A stretch of 33,351 bases of DNA from Candidatus Harrisonbacteria bacterium CG10_big_fil_rev_8_21_14_0_10_40_38 (GCA_002773535.1 PFAZ01000009.1:1388-34738); one strand, 5' to 3'. Shown: positions 1-9,270, counted from the stretch's first letter. The notes: generated from the sequence alone by a model not told the origin. Translations and numbers: made by a program.

Positions 1-3000
1 CGGTCTCTATTGTCGCTATTGGAGTTCCGTTTGCTATGACGTGTTCCGTTGTCGTGGCGTTATTTTCCGTAACGTTGAAATACGGGGAGACGTAGGTTGT
101 GGTTGCTGTTCCGTGGGGTTTTGACCAGATTCTTGTGCCACTTGGGTCGTAGCCATAGGTGGCGTTTTTGTAAAATGATGGGCCTTCTCCGAAACCGGGG
201 AATTGGGTTGCGGGGTATGTAATCTTAGTAAGGCGGTTATTGTAGTCCCAAGCGTGAGATACGGACGTTCCTTTGGTGAGCTGGTTTCCGTTTGTGTCGT
301 AGGTGAAGGAGTTGTTTCCAACGGAGGTTACGGCGTGGGGGTTTGCCATGCTTGTTCCCGTGTTTCCTTCGTAGTAATAGTCTGTGCCTGTTGAGGTGGC
401 GATGTTGCCGATCTCGTCGTATGTGAAGACTTCAAAATATGAGTTTGCCGTAGTTGAGGCGACAATGGTTGAGGAGGCAAGGCGGTAGAGGGTGTCGTAG
501 TCGTATTCGGCAATGCGATTTATGGACGGATTTACGTCAGACTCGATGACGATATGGGTGATGTTACCAACAGGGTCGTAGTCGTATATGCGCCTGTCTA
601 TTGCGGGAGTACTGGTCGCAATGCTTTGTTCTCTTAGGCGATATAGTTCGTTTGCGTCGTACGTATTTGTTTTTGTGGTTCCGTTCGCGTTTGTTTGAGC
701 TGTTGTGTCCCCTGTCGGAGAGTAGTCAATGTCGGAGACGAGAGTGGTGGTGGCTCCGCCAGATGGGTGCCACGCGACGGTTTCCACGTTTCCGCCTTGG
801 TTGTAGGTGTAGGCGGTGAGAGAACCGTTTGGATTTTTAATGGTTAGAGGATTGCCCATGTAGCCGTAGGTATATACAGTCGCGGCGGTTGTAGTGCCTA
901 TTGTTTTTGTTTCGTTTGCAAGATTGCCCGCAAAATCATAGTTGTTTATTGTCGCGTATAGAGAGCTTGTCGCGTAACAGAGACGGCCGATGCCGCGCGT
1001 GCACGAGTCGTATTCGTATATAATATCTGTTTCCGTGGTTGAGTCAGAATCTTCTTCAAGCGGGCGGTTTAATTCATCGTATGCGTAGCTTACCGTGTCC
1101 CCTATCGGTGTTATTTTTTCCGTGAGATTACTTGCAAAATCATACGCGAAAGTCGTGCTTCCGTAGTAACTGTCAGTTGGATCGTGCAAGTCTTCCATGC
1201 GCGTACGCCTGCCTAATTTGTCGTATTCAAAGTTTCTCACATTGCCGTTTGCATCGGTGATTTTTGTGAGGTTACTAATTTCGTTCCACTCATAGGTGGT
1301 GGTTGCTTGATCTGAATCCAGATATTCGGTTACGTACGTTAATCTGTTAAAGGCATTTCTGGTGAATTGTTTTTGATTCCCAAGAGAATCGGTAACGGTT
1401 TCTACCCTATCATCATAAAAAGTCGTAGTCGTGCCGACTGCCGTACCTACTTCTGTAACGCGATCTAATGTGTCGTAAATATATTTTGTATAAAGATTTT
1501 CCGTTGTGGTTGCAGTTGATTTAGATAGTCCGGTTCCAAAATATGGCAAAGATTCTCTTTGGGTGCGGCCTTGGGGGTCGTACGCAATGTCTTGGACTAT
1601 ATATGTGTTTGTGTCTTCCGCCTGTTTTCGTGTTTGTATGGGTCTCCCAAATCCATCGAGATATTGAGCTTCTTCGGTTGTGAGCGACGCAGAGAGACTC
1701 GTGGTAGCCATGACCGCATTTTGATTTTGCTCATCAATGTATGTAATCGCCCGCAGTGTTACCTCCGAGCCAGAGTTTGGATCCGGCCCTTTTTCTTGGG
1801 TTGTGCGGTCAAGAGAATCTAGAATGTTTTTTCGCACTTCGCCGTTCGGATTTGTTACCTGCTTTGATTTTCCGGATGAGTAGTCATAGAGATAATCTGT
1901 GTCTTGATTTAAGGTGTTTGTTATTGTTTCCGGATAGAGATTGAAGCTGTCGTAGCCGTACGTTGTTTCGTTCGAGTTCGGGTCTTGTTCTGAAAGCAAT
2001 AATCCGAAGCTGTTGTAAGCGTGGGTAGTGGAGGCGTACGTCGAACCGCTTATTAGATATTCTTTTTTAGTTGGGTTTCCTTGATTAATTTCGCCGAAAG
2101 AAAGATTGTCGTATATTGTTTTTGTTTCAGAAACAGTTACGCTCGAGGAATCAAGAACTGTTTCTTTTGAGACGCGGTGTATTTCGGTACTGGTGGCATA
2201 TTCATAATTTGTCCTTATGTCATCACTCCCTACGTCTGTATAGTTTAGTGGGTCTGTTACCGTTACCTCGCCCCAATTTCTTTCTGTTGTTAAGTTTCCA
2301 TAATCAAAATCGAAACTATAGCTTATAGCATTGTCTTTATGCGTTCCATTTCCATCGTATTGTGCTGATACAGTTTGGATGGGGTAGACAAAATAGCTCG
2401 GGTCGACGGCGGGGACGCCGTTGATACTCCACTTTGTGCCTGATTGCGATACAAGGTTTTCTTCACTGTCGAGAATATCAGTCCTAAATACTTTCCCTAT
2501 TTTCGCCCAGTGGTCGGCAAATTCATAAGTGCTACTATTCGTTCCGTTTCCCTGATGAAAATATGAAATTTTTTGTGACCCGTCGGGCCTGGTTTCCGTA
2601 ACTTTTTCAAAACCGGAAAATCTGCGATCATGGGGGTCGTCGAAATAATAATCCCCACCGGCATATTCGTAGGTGGTTGTACCCACTGATCCTGTTACGG
2701 GGTCAAATTGCCCAATAGCTTTAACTGTTTGGACTGTAATAGGAAGATCGGGGTTTAATAGATAGTCGTTTTCATCTTTATATTGCGGGGAGGCTTGATA
2801 TTCGGCATTAATTATACCTCCACTTGGAAGCTTTATTGCGGAGAGCATATCGGGAACATTGCTTGTATTTTCAAATACATCAGTAAAACATGTTGGGTTG
2901 CAGAGATTATAGAAAACATCGAGTAGGCCGTCTCCATTTACATCCCCCACCTGCCTTGTGGTGCTTGCGACATTTACACCTAGCTGTACCGAGCTCAAGG

Positions 3001-5167
3001 TCCAATAATTCCATTTATGTATATAAACTTTTCCGTCGTCGGAGATGATTTCGGGAAGGTTGTCTCCATTTAAATCAGCAAAAAACATTCTTGTGGTTCC
3101 TGTATCAAAATGTTCGAGTACAAGAGATTCTCCTTGGGGGAGAGAAATCCAGTCTGTGTGTTCAATGAATCCCCCATCCCAAACTGATTGATTAAGAAAT
3201 ACTTTTCTCTCATAATTGCTTTCTGAATCTTCATACGCACGATATATATCCGAAAGGCCGTCATTATTTAAATCAACCGCTCTAAGCCCGGACTGGTCTG
3301 GGATGTTTGACCCCATACCAAGACCATTTCCGTATATTGTTGATCCTGTGTTTCTATAAGCGACAATTCCGCCAGTATCGGTTATTGCAAGATAATCAAC
3401 CAAACCATCGCCGTTCAGATCAGCCACTGTGGGACGATTAATTGATATGGGATCGAGTGTGTCTATTGTTTCATCCCACGCAGAATCATGAGACCAACCG
3501 CCTCCTGTGTTTAGGTACATTCTTGAAGAATCTGGAGCTGGAGGAAGTGATTGAACAAAGTCTGTTAAAAGATTTCCTTCAACATTAAATACGATTGCGC
3601 CTTGGGCATTGCAAGGCTGTGAATGATCGGGCTGTTTGCAAATCAAAACCGGATCAGAAGTTCCGTCAATATCAGGGATTTGCCAAGTAGTTGTTGCTTC
3701 GGTAAATGTAGCATCGCCATTATTGAGCCAAACATGCTGTTCATCATTTGACGGTGATTCTAAACGATATGACTGCAAAACATCTGCATAACCATCACTG
3801 TTTACATCGGCTACAACGACACCTTCTTGAAATATAAGATTATCCAGATCAGTATCTCCTGTCGTAGAAGCAAAAGATAAATTATTTGGTGTATATGAAA
3901 ATGATGTTTTGGGTAGAGTAATCGTACCTTCGCCAATATTATACGGATCTCCAATTTCTGTGACTGATTCTAAAAGTGAGCGGATTCCACCCTTTGTGCT
4001 GTAGTTAAAATTGTATCTACGAATTAGCGCGTTGTTTTCTTTAATATCAATAAATTGTAAATTATTTGCAGTTTTTAATTCATATCCTGGCAAATATGAT
4101 TTAAATACATCGCCTCTGGCTTGCCACGTGAAGTTAATTGAAAATAACGGAGAGCTTTCGCTATCTTCTGGATCGGCATACATGTATTCAATTTTCTCTA
4201 TATACACCTGCTCACCGTCTTTGGTATATGTATAGTTTATTTCGTTGCCATTTGTGTCTACTACTTTATCGAGCATCCACATATAAGCACTTGAAGTGGC
4301 GTCTGGAAAATGAATGCGGGCATTTGTAGTTGTACCAAACCAGTAGGTTTTTCCGTCTTTTGAATCGACTTTCCAAGCATTTTCAATAAATTCATGAACA
4401 AGCGTATATTTGTTAAAAGATCCATTTTCAGTTTTTGCAGTGTATTTGTTGAGAACCGTTGTTGAGGCAAGGGGGCCATCTAAAGATGAAGAAAAACTTT
4501 CTAAATCTACATCGTACATGGCGTCATTCCCATAACGATTTTCTCGTTGTATATACGGAATATCTAAACTCCAACCCAGTCCAATAATCGATCCTTCTTT
4601 TCTATCCTGTGAATTATAAATGAGTGAAAGTTCTGGGGTTAACCCATTTCTTCCCGGCGGGAGTTTAAAAGGATATTTATAAACAAGAGCACCCGATGAA
4701 AGATCAACGTCCGGTCTTGGTTGTTTTATGACACCGTCTGGTTGAACGACTCTATAGGGCGGATCATCGGCTGATTCGGGCTGGATTTTGTCATCCTTTT
4801 TGTCTTTTAATTTTTCCGGCCCATCTGGAATTTCTTTGGGGCGACTATCTATACCTTCCTTGGGCTTTGAGGTTTCTCCTGTTTTTCCACTACCCCTCCC
4901 TGGATCCGGTGCCGGTTCTGTGATTATCGAGTCATTGCCATCCGGACTAGTTCCGATGTCTTCTGATGGCGGAGGAACAGGAGGTTCATTTGGAATAGTA
5001 AACGCCGGTTCCTTTATTGGTTCCGGCGCTATTTGAAGCGGCTCGTTTGTTATTTGGGCAAAAACAGACGGTGGAAAAGCCAGTGAGAATATAACGATTC
5101 CCGTGATACTCGTTAAGAAGATTTGCTTTAGTTTCTTTGTAAGCCTTCTTCCCTGTGCGGCATTCAT
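1..5167 (-). CDS. Giant secreted SpvB/FG-GAP/YD-repeat (RHS-like) protein, C-terminus outside the window
   Basis: One frame stays open from ATG at 5167 to base 1, about 1722 residues, with no stop. Residues 1-37 form a signal peptide: basic start, hydrophobic core, end near VFA-Q. A Pro/Glu/Lys-rich linker runs to about residue 150. A SpvB-like N-terminal domain follows (SGALVYKYPF, LSLIYNS, GLGWSLDIPY). Five FG-GAP/VCBS calcium-type loops lie at about residues 450-750 (for example DVNSDGYADV, DLNGDGLVDY, DVNGDGLLDVF). YD repeats run from about residue 1000 to the edge (YDKLGRRTRM, YDELNRPLEE, YDPSGTRIWS), rich in Thr-Thr/Ser-Thr. Families of this type form large shells or filaments on the cell surface or carry C-terminal toxins. 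The conserved RHS core and any toxin tip would lie left of base 1. No Shine-Dalgarno sequence precedes the start; a promoter ends just upstream. The family call is firm; the role is inferred. Confidence 0.9.
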   Translation of the reverse strand, partial: MNAAQGRRLTKKLKQIFLTSITGIVIFSLAFPPSVFAQITNEPLQIAPEPIKEPAFTIPNEPPVPPPSEDIGTSPDGNDSIITEPAPDPGRGSGKTGETSKPKEGIDSRPKEIPDGPEKLKDKKDDKIQPESADDPPYRVVQPDGVIKQPRPDVDLSSGALVYKYPFKLPPGRNGLTPELSLIYNSQDRKEGSIIGLGWSLDIPYIQRENRYGNDAMYDVDLESFSSSLDGPLASTTVLNKYTAKTENGSFNKYTLVHEFIENAWKVDSKDGKTYWFGTTTNARIHFPDATSSAYMWMLDKVVDTNGNEINYTYTKDGEQVYIEKIEYMYADPEDSESSPLFSINFTWQARGDVFKSYLPGYELKTANNLQFIDIKENNALIRRYNFNYSTKGGIRSLLESVTEIGDPYNIGEGTITLPKTSFSYTPNNLSFASTTGDTDLDNLIFQEGVVVADVNSDGYADVLQSYRLESPSNDEQHVWLNNGDATFTEATTTWQIPDIDGTSDPVLICKQPDHSQPCNAQGAIVFNVEGNLLTDFVQSLPPAPDSSRMYLNTGGGWSHDSAWDETIDTLDPISINRPTVADLNGDGLVDYLAITDTGGIVAYRNTGSTIYGNGLGMGSNIPDQSGLRAVDLNNDGLSDIYRAYEDSESNYERKVFLNQSVWDGGFIEHTDWISLPQGESLVLEHFDTGTTRMFFADLNGDNLPEIISDDGKVYIHKWNYWTLSSVQLGVNVASTTRQVGDVNGDGLLDVFYNLCNPTCFTDVFENTSNVPDMLSAIKLPSGGIINAEYQASPQYKDENDYLLNPDLPITVQTVKAIGQFDPVTGSVGTTTYEYAGGDYYFDDPHDRRFSGFEKVTETRPDGSQKISYFHQGNGTNSSTYEFADHWAKIGKVFRTDILDSEENLVSQSGTKWSINGVPAVDPSYFVYPIQTVSAQYDGNGTHKDNAISYSFDFDYGNLTTERNWGEVTVTDPLNYTDVGSDDIRTNYEYATSTEIHRVSKETVLDSSSVTVSETKTIYDNLSFGEINQGNPTKKEYLISGSTYASTTHAYNSFGLLLSEQDPNSNETTYGYDSFNLYPETITNTLNQDTDYLYDYSSGKSKQVTNPNGEVRKNILDSLDRTTQEKGPDPNSGSEVTLRAITYIDEQNQNAVMATTSLSASLTTEEAQYLDGFGRPIQTRKQAEDTNTYIVQDIAYDPQGRTQRESLPYFGTGLSKSTATTTENLYTKYIYDTLDRVTEVGTAVGTTTTFYDDRVETVTDSLGNQKQFTRNAFNRLTYVTEYLDSDQATTTYEWNEISNLTKITDANGNVRNFEYDKLGRRTRMEDLHDPTDSYYGSTTFAYDFASNLTEKITPIGDTVSYAYDELNRPLEEDSDSTTETDIIYEYDSCTRGIGRLCYATSSLYATINNYDFAGNLANETKTIGTTTAATVYTYGYMGNPLTIKNPNGSLTAYTYNQGGNVETVAWHPSGGATTTLVSDIDYSPTGDTTAQTNANGTTKTNTYDANELYRLREQSIATSTPAIDRRIYDYDPVGNITHIVIESDVNPSINRIAEYDYDTLYRLASSTIVASTTANSYFEVFTYDEIGNIATSTGTDYYYEGNTGTSMANPHAVTSVGNNSFTYDTNGNQLTKGTSVSHAWDYNNRLTKITYPATQFPGFGEGPSFYKNATYGYDPSGTRIWSKPHGTATTTYVSPYFNVTENNATTTEHVIANGTPIATIET

Positions 5168-5174
5168 TGTTTTT

Positions 5175-5203
5175 ATTTTTTATCAAAAACTTATTGCTGT
5201 CAA
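5175..5203 (-). promoter_or_regulatory. Sigma70-type promoter of the RHS-like gene, predicted leaderless
   Basis: A perfect -35 TTGACA (5198-5203) is followed by a 17-base spacer and a 4/6 -10 AAAAAT (5175-5180). Only seven bases separate the -10 from the ATG at 5167, so transcription should begin at or one base before the start codon. No ribosome binding site could fit, which agrees with a leaderless mRNA. The -10 is weak and sits in A-rich DNA. Confidence 0.5.
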
Positions 5204-5235
5204 ATCTTTAAAAATAATTTTTTTAATTTATTTGA

Positions 5236-5265
5236 TTGCCGAATAGTTGCCGCAATTTGCCGAAT
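5236..5265. promoter_or_regulatory. Three helically phased TTGCCG repeats, candidate operator
   Basis: TTGCCGAAT occurs at 5236-5244 and 5257-5265, with the related TTGCCGCAA between them at 5247-5255. The copies begin 11 and 10 bases apart, about one DNA turn. They lie some 33-60 bases upstream of the -35 of the RHS-like gene, in a 105-base gap with no gene. The arrangement suits cooperative binding by an activator or repressor. The binding protein is unknown. Confidence 0.4.
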
Positions 5266-5272
5266 TTAATTT

Positions 5273-6430
5273 TTACTCAATCATCTCTAAAAATCTTTCA
5301 ACACTTACTTTGATGTCATATCTTTTCACCCATCCCCTTTCTTCGTCTTTTATTTTTTGGAGTTCATCTTCTTTTAGGGTGAGGAGTTCTTTGACAGCTT
5401 TTGCAAAGTTTTCGTTGTTGCCTACTTTTTGTATGTAGACTCGGAGAATAGGTGGAGTTATTTCTTTTACACCGCCGACGTCAGTTGCGACAAATGGAAC
5501 GCCATAGACCATTGATTCTAATAACACATGAGGAAAGCCTTCTTCTTCGGAGGGCATCAGGAACACATCCGCAATACTGAAATAATCCCCTATTTTATTT
5601 TGAGGAATCCAACCCAATAGGCGGACTTTGTCGTTTAGTTTGTAATTTGTGATTTGGTGCTTGATATTTTCGGCTTCCGGTCCATTGCCTGCAACTAGAA
5701 GTATGAAATTTGAAATTTGAAATTTGAAATTGAGCGAATTTATAATTTCCGTCAAGTGGTGGGCGCCTTTGCGTTTTGAGAGTCGGTGAACAAAAAGTAA
5801 AACTTTCTGGTTTTCTTTTATATTTAATTCTTTTTTAATGTCGTCTATTTTGATTTTTGATTTTTGATTTTTGATTTTTTCTAGGTCTATCCAATTTGCC
5901 ATTACTTTAATTTTTTCCTTTGATATCTTGTAGTGCTTTGAATAGAGATCTGCCATGCCGTCTGTGCCAGTTACAAGAAAATTGATACGACGATATGCGA
6001 GGCGTTCGAACCAATCGCGAACTTTTGGTCTTTTATAGTTCCACGGCATGCCGCAATTCCAATAGAAAACCTTTCCGCCGGTTTTACCAAATACCCAGCT
6101 TGCAAGATAGGCGGCAGAAAACGAATAATGAATGTATATATTTTTGTATCCTTTTGCTCTTGCTTCTATAAGATAGAAGAAGGTTTTTATGATTTTAAAT
6201 ACTTTTGATTTTTTTGAAGATACTCTTGTATAAGCAGTGCCGAGATCGGGTTTCTCATTTGCTTTTTCGATAATCAAAAATACATCTGCCTTATCGGCAA
6301 CTTTTTTAATAAACGGAGCGAGATAGCTTATATGAGTAGCGCTATCTTTGTCGTAGAAAGGACAGATATAACAGAGTTTCTGACTGTTATTAGAAAAGTC
6401 TTTCTTTCCATGTTCTTGGTGTTTTGTCAT
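5273..6430 (-). CDS. GT-B glycosyltransferase, family 4
   Basis: This 385-residue cytoplasmic enzyme should transfer a sugar from a nucleotide donor to a growing glycan. The C-terminal Rossmann domain has the GT4 signatures: VHRLSKRKG near 214-222, LLVAGNGPE near 244-252, and the donor-site E-x7-E motif E297-GFPHVLL-E305 followed by GVPFVATDVGG. The N-terminal acceptor domain is less conserved, as usual. Two heptanucleotide tandem repeats interrupt the coding sequence (5705-5732 and 5852-5879) and encode NFKFQISNF and NQKSKIKI, probably surface loops. The ATG at 6430 overlaps the end of the epimerase gene by 41 bases. No better ATG is seen downstream, so the two are probably translated from one mRNA. 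Donor and acceptor cannot be told from sequence. Confidence 0.88.
   Translation of the reverse strand: MTKHQEHGKKDFSNNSQKLCYICPFYDKDSATHISYLAPFIKKVADKADVFLIIEKANEKPDLGTAYTRVSSKKSKVFKIIKTFFYLIEARAKGYKNIYIHYSFSAAYLASWVFGKTGGKVFYWNCGMPWNYKRPKVRDWFERLAYRRINFLVTGTDGMADLYSKHYKISKEKIKVMANWIDLEKIKNQKSKIKIDDIKKELNIKENQKVLLFVHRLSKRKGAHHLTEIINSLNFKFQISNFILLVAGNGPEAENIKHQITNYKLNDKVRLLGWIPQNKIGDYFSIADVFLMPSEEEGFPHVLLESMVYGVPFVATDVGGVKEITPPILRVYIQKVGNNENFAKAVKELLTLKEDELQKIKDEERGWVKRYDIKVSVERFLEMIE
5705..5732. repeat. Heptamer tandem repeat (GAAATTT, four copies) inside a CDS
   Basis: Four head-to-tail copies of GAAATTT on the plus strand, the last ending in G, lie within the glycosyltransferase gene. Seven is not a multiple of three, so successive units are read in all three frames and give the low-complexity peptide NFKFQISNF. 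A gain or loss of one copy would shift the frame. Confidence 0.9.
5852..5879. repeat. Heptamer tandem repeat (GATTTTT, four copies) inside the same CDS
   Basis: Four copies of GATTTTT on the plus strand (AAAAATC in the sense of the gene) encode NQKSKIKI. The repeat has the same unit length as the one 120 bases away but a different sequence. It lies between the two Rossmann domains, where an insertion is likely to be tolerated. Confidence 0.9.
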
Positions 6431-7400
6431 TTATGATTTCAAGATCGAGGTGGTAGGTAAATGGCTTGGCTCCTCTTTTCTTTATCCACTCGATCATTTC
6501 ATATAACCCTTTTTCAAGCGAATAAGTTGTTTTGTAGTCTAGGAGCTTTCTTGCTTTGTCTGCGGAGCAGGTTGCCACTTTTACCTCAAGAGGCCTATCT
6601 GGAACATATATAGGCTCGAGTTTGAAGTCTAGAAGTTTGGCGATTGTTTTTGCGAGGGTATTAATAGATACCGTTTCTTCGTCTGGGCCAATATTTATGA
6701 TTTCCCCAATGACGTTTTTTTCGAATGCTAACTTTTCTAATGGATCAAGGGTATCCTGAATAAAGGAAAAACATCTCTGCTGTTCACCGGTTCCGTATAT
6801 AATCGGCTGGCGACCCTGTAGCATTAGGTTAATCATGATAGAAGCTACATTTCTATAAGGGTCGTCATATTTCTGGCGAGGGCCTATGATGTTATGGGGG
6901 ACTGCGTGAACATATTCTATGTCGTTCAGTTTACAGAGCATTGTTACGGTAAGTTCGCTTGCATATTTTGCAACAGCATAAGGATCTTGGGGCTTTGGAG
7001 TCATATCTTCGGTAAATGGATGTTTCTCCTGATCGCCATACCTTGCCATGCTAGAGGTGAATACAAATCGTCTAACTTTGTTTGAAATTGCAGCTGCAAG
7101 AAGCGAATTGGTTGTGCCGTATGTATTTTCGCCAACCAGAGTTGGGGAAAAGACACTAAGCCCTTCATAAGGGGCGGCGGCGCAATGATATACAACCGTT
7201 GCGCCTTTCATAATCTCTTTCATCTTGCTCACGTCTATACAATCTGCTTGATGAAATTCCACACCTTCTGATACATTGTCGAGGTAACCCCCTATCATGC
7301 TATCGCAGCCAATTACTTCATGTCCTCGACTTAGCATCCTTTCTGCGAGGTGGCTACCTAAAAAACCCGCTACTCCTGATATAAATATTTTTTCCTTCAT
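6390..7400 (-). CDS. NAD(P)-dependent sugar-nucleotide epimerase/dehydratase (extended SDR)
   Basis: This 336-residue protein has the full extended short-chain dehydrogenase layout. The nucleotide-binding GVAGFLGSHL lies at residues 9-18, an acidic residue ends strand 2 (CDS, 32-34), a catalytic Ser lies in FTSSMARYG (114-122), and the catalytic Y141-x3-K145 is present (YAVAK). Length and motifs match the UDP-glucose 4-epimerase / UDP-sugar dehydratase group, which makes activated sugars in the cytoplasm. The exact substrate cannot be read from the sequence. It is the first gene of a two-gene minus-strand unit with the glycosyltransferase at 5273-6430. Its ATG lies 30 bases from the divergent glycosyltransferase at 7431, with AGG nine bases before it as a weak ribosome binding site and CATAAT upstream as a possible -10. 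Confidence 0.9.
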   Translation of the reverse strand: MKEKIFISGVAGFLGSHLAERMLSRGHEVIGCDSMIGGYLDNVSEGVEFHQADCIDVSKMKEIMKGATVVYHCAAAPYEGLSVFSPTLVGENTYGTTNSLLAAAISNKVRRFVFTSSMARYGDQEKHPFTEDMTPKPQDPYAVAKYASELTVTMLCKLNDIEYVHAVPHNIIGPRQKYDDPYRNVASIMINLMLQGRQPIIYGTGEQQRCFSFIQDTLDPLEKLAFEKNVIGEIINIGPDEETVSINTLAKTIAKLLDFKLEPIYVPDRPLEVKVATCSADKARKLLDYKTTYSLEKGLYEMIEWIKKRGAKPFTYHLDLEIINDKTPRTWKERLF

Positions 7401-7430
7401 ATGACTTACCTATTATGAGCAATATATACC

Positions 7431-8525
7431 ATGTATTCAAACCGTAAAACAATACTTTTCATAGCAGGGGCGAAACCCACATACCCAAGAAACTCTGGTA
7501 TTCTTGAGCTTTTGAGGAAAAACTATGATGTAATCGAGATAACATCACCTGCCTCATCTTATATATTTCGATTTCCAATAGTATTTTTAAAATTTCTTTT
7601 TCGCAGGAGAAGGCATTTTGATGCTATTTTTGTTAGCTGGATGGGTCACCCGATAGTTCCTTTTCTAAAAATTTTTAGCAGGAAGCCGATAGTTTTTGAT
7701 GCATTCTTATCGTTGTTTGATTCTATATGTCTTGAGAGACGAAAATATAAGCCATCGTCATTCCAGGGGCGATTGATTTTTTGGCTGGATAAAATTTCAT
7801 GTAAACTGGCTTCTATTGTAGTAATTGATACTAATACTCATGCGGCGTGGTTTACAAAAACATTTGGGATTCCAAGAAAAAAGATAAAGACATTTTATAT
7901 TTGCGCTGATGTAAATTTTTTTACTGATAAAGAAGAGGAAATGACAGATGACTTATTTGTGGTGGAATTTCACGGAGGTTTTATACCCTTGCAGGGGGTG
8001 CCCGTTATTTTACAGGCGGCAAAAATATTATCTACTCACAAAGATATTGTGTTTAGGTTTTTGGGTAATGGACCTGAACTTTCTCAGATGAAAAAAATGA
8101 CTGACGAGATGCATCTCGTAAATGTTGAATTTTTTGAAAAATTTGTGCCACTTACCGAAGTCGCTGACTTTATACAGAAAAGCAACGTCGCTTTGGGAAT
8201 TTTTGGGCTGATGGGAAAAACATATAGAGTGATACCGAATAAGGCGTATGAAGGGATGGCTACGAGGCGAGCTGTAGTAACTGTAGATTCTCCGGCGGCG
8301 AGAGAAATATTAACAAACGGAAAAGATTCTCTCCTATCAAAACCCGGAGATCCGAAAGATTTGTCAGAGAAAATACTGCGTTTAAAAAATGATCCTAAGC
8401 TAAGAGCAAAAATCGCAGAAGAGGGATACAATACATTTAAGAGGGTCTGTGATCCCGAATTACGGCTTGGGCAAATAAATGATTTCATAAACGAAGCTAT
8501 TTCTATTCATGAAAACCGCAGTTAG
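7431..8525 (+). CDS. GT-B glycosyltransferase, family 4-like
   Basis: This 364-residue protein has a GT-B fold pattern. A glycine-containing first strand (FIAGAKP) is followed by the hinge region EFHGGFIPLQGVPVILQAA, the strand FRFLGNGPE, and the donor-site segment PNKAYEGMATRRAVVT. Here Lys and Glu replace the classical E-x7-E spacing, as in several capsule-type GT4 enzymes. It should add one sugar in the cytoplasm. It opens a two-gene plus-strand cassette, and its stop overlaps the following methyltransferase by 17 bases. The gap to the divergent epimerase is 30 bases with TATTAT at 7411-7416 as a possible -10, which would leave a very short leader. Confidence 0.82.
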   Translation: MYSNRKTILFIAGAKPTYPRNSGILELLRKNYDVIEITSPASSYIFRFPIVFLKFLFRRRRHFDAIFVSWMGHPIVPFLKIFSRKPIVFDAFLSLFDSICLERRKYKPSSFQGRLIFWLDKISCKLASIVVIDTNTHAAWFTKTFGIPRKKIKTFYICADVNFFTDKEEEMTDDLFVVEFHGGFIPLQGVPVILQAAKILSTHKDIVFRFLGNGPELSQMKKMTDEMHLVNVEFFEKFVPLTEVADFIQKSNVALGIFGLMGKTYRVIPNKAYEGMATRRAVVTVDSPAAREILTNGKDSLLSKPGDPKDLSEKILRLKNDPKLRAKIAEEGYNTFKRVCDPELRLGQINDFINEAISIHENRS

Positions 8526-9270
8526 ACCGATATTTAGACATTACCTTGCAAAAAGATTTATAAAAAAAACTGTTTCAAATGGCGGTAGTGTAATAGACAT
8601 CGGCTCAGGAAGGGGCGACTTTTCTTTTTGGCTAGCAAAAAAAGGATATAGAGTTACTTCATTTGAGTTTTCAGAAAACTCTGTGATGTCTTTTAAAAAA
8701 GAACTTGAGAAGTTAAAAAACAATAAACCCGAACTTATTGATTCTGATTTTTTGAAATATGAAGGTCATTTTAGCGCTCATGCAATCGTGTGTTTTGAGG
8801 TTTTAGAGCATATCGATGATGATTATGCCGCTGTTTCAAGAATGCATGATTGGATGAGAGAAAACGGTACTGTGATCATAAGCGTACCTGCTCATATGAA
8901 AATGTGGAACAAGGATGATGAAGTTGTAGGACATAAACGCAGATATGAAAGGAGTGATCTTAAGAAACTTTTTGAATCTTCCGGCTTTGAGGTTGTCTAT
9001 ATCGTTTCGTATGGATTCCCGTGGCTCAATATTTTAAAAAAGATAAGAGAGATACAAATGAAACTAAAGCCGCCATCATACTACAAACCAAAGGATGGGT
9101 CATACTCTGAAAAAGGCACGAAAGAAAGCGGAGTTGGATTTTTTAAAACAAATATTTTTTTGTTTGTTTTTAATAAATTTACGTTTTATCCGCTTTATCT
9201 TGTAAGTAAATTATTTCACAAAACAGATTTGTCTGAAGGATATTTTCTTGTGGCAAAGAAAATATCTTAG
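8509..9270 (+). CDS. Class I SAM-dependent methyltransferase
   Basis: This 253-residue protein shows the SAM-binding fold. Motif I is VIDIGSGRGDF (28-38), the acidic end of strand 2 is FEF, the motif IV region is IVCFEVLEHIDDD, and the later strand is TVIISVPAH. The closest general match is the Methyltransf_11/23 group, often found in surface-polysaccharide loci, where it methylates a sugar hydroxyl or carboxyl. The C-terminal part is basic and hydrophobic (NIFLFVFNKFTFYPLYLV) and may touch the membrane. The ATG at 8509 overlaps the upstream glycosyltransferase. The TAG stop shares bases with the TAA of the convergent gene (TTAG at 9267-9270), so no terminator separates the two. Confidence 0.85.
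   Translation: MKTAVRPIFRHYLAKRFIKKTVSNGGSVIDIGSGRGDFSFWLAKKGYRVTSFEFSENSVMSFKKELEKLKNNKPELIDSDFLKYEGHFSAHAIVCFEVLEHIDDDYAAVSRMHDWMRENGTVIISVPAHMKMWNKDDEVVGHKRRYERSDLKKLFESSGFEVVYIVSYGFPWLNILKKIREIQMKLKPPSYYKPKDGSYSEKGTKESGVGFFKTNIFLFVFNKFTFYPLYLVSKLFHKTDLSEGYFLVAKKIS

Noticed and set aside
4986-5186. Short minus-strand frame across the RHS start
   Set aside because: It is an out-of-frame shadow of the RHS-like gene's signal peptide and linker and has no family features.
5705-5879. CRISPR array
   Set aside because: The repeats are 7 bases with no spacers and lie inside a coding gene.
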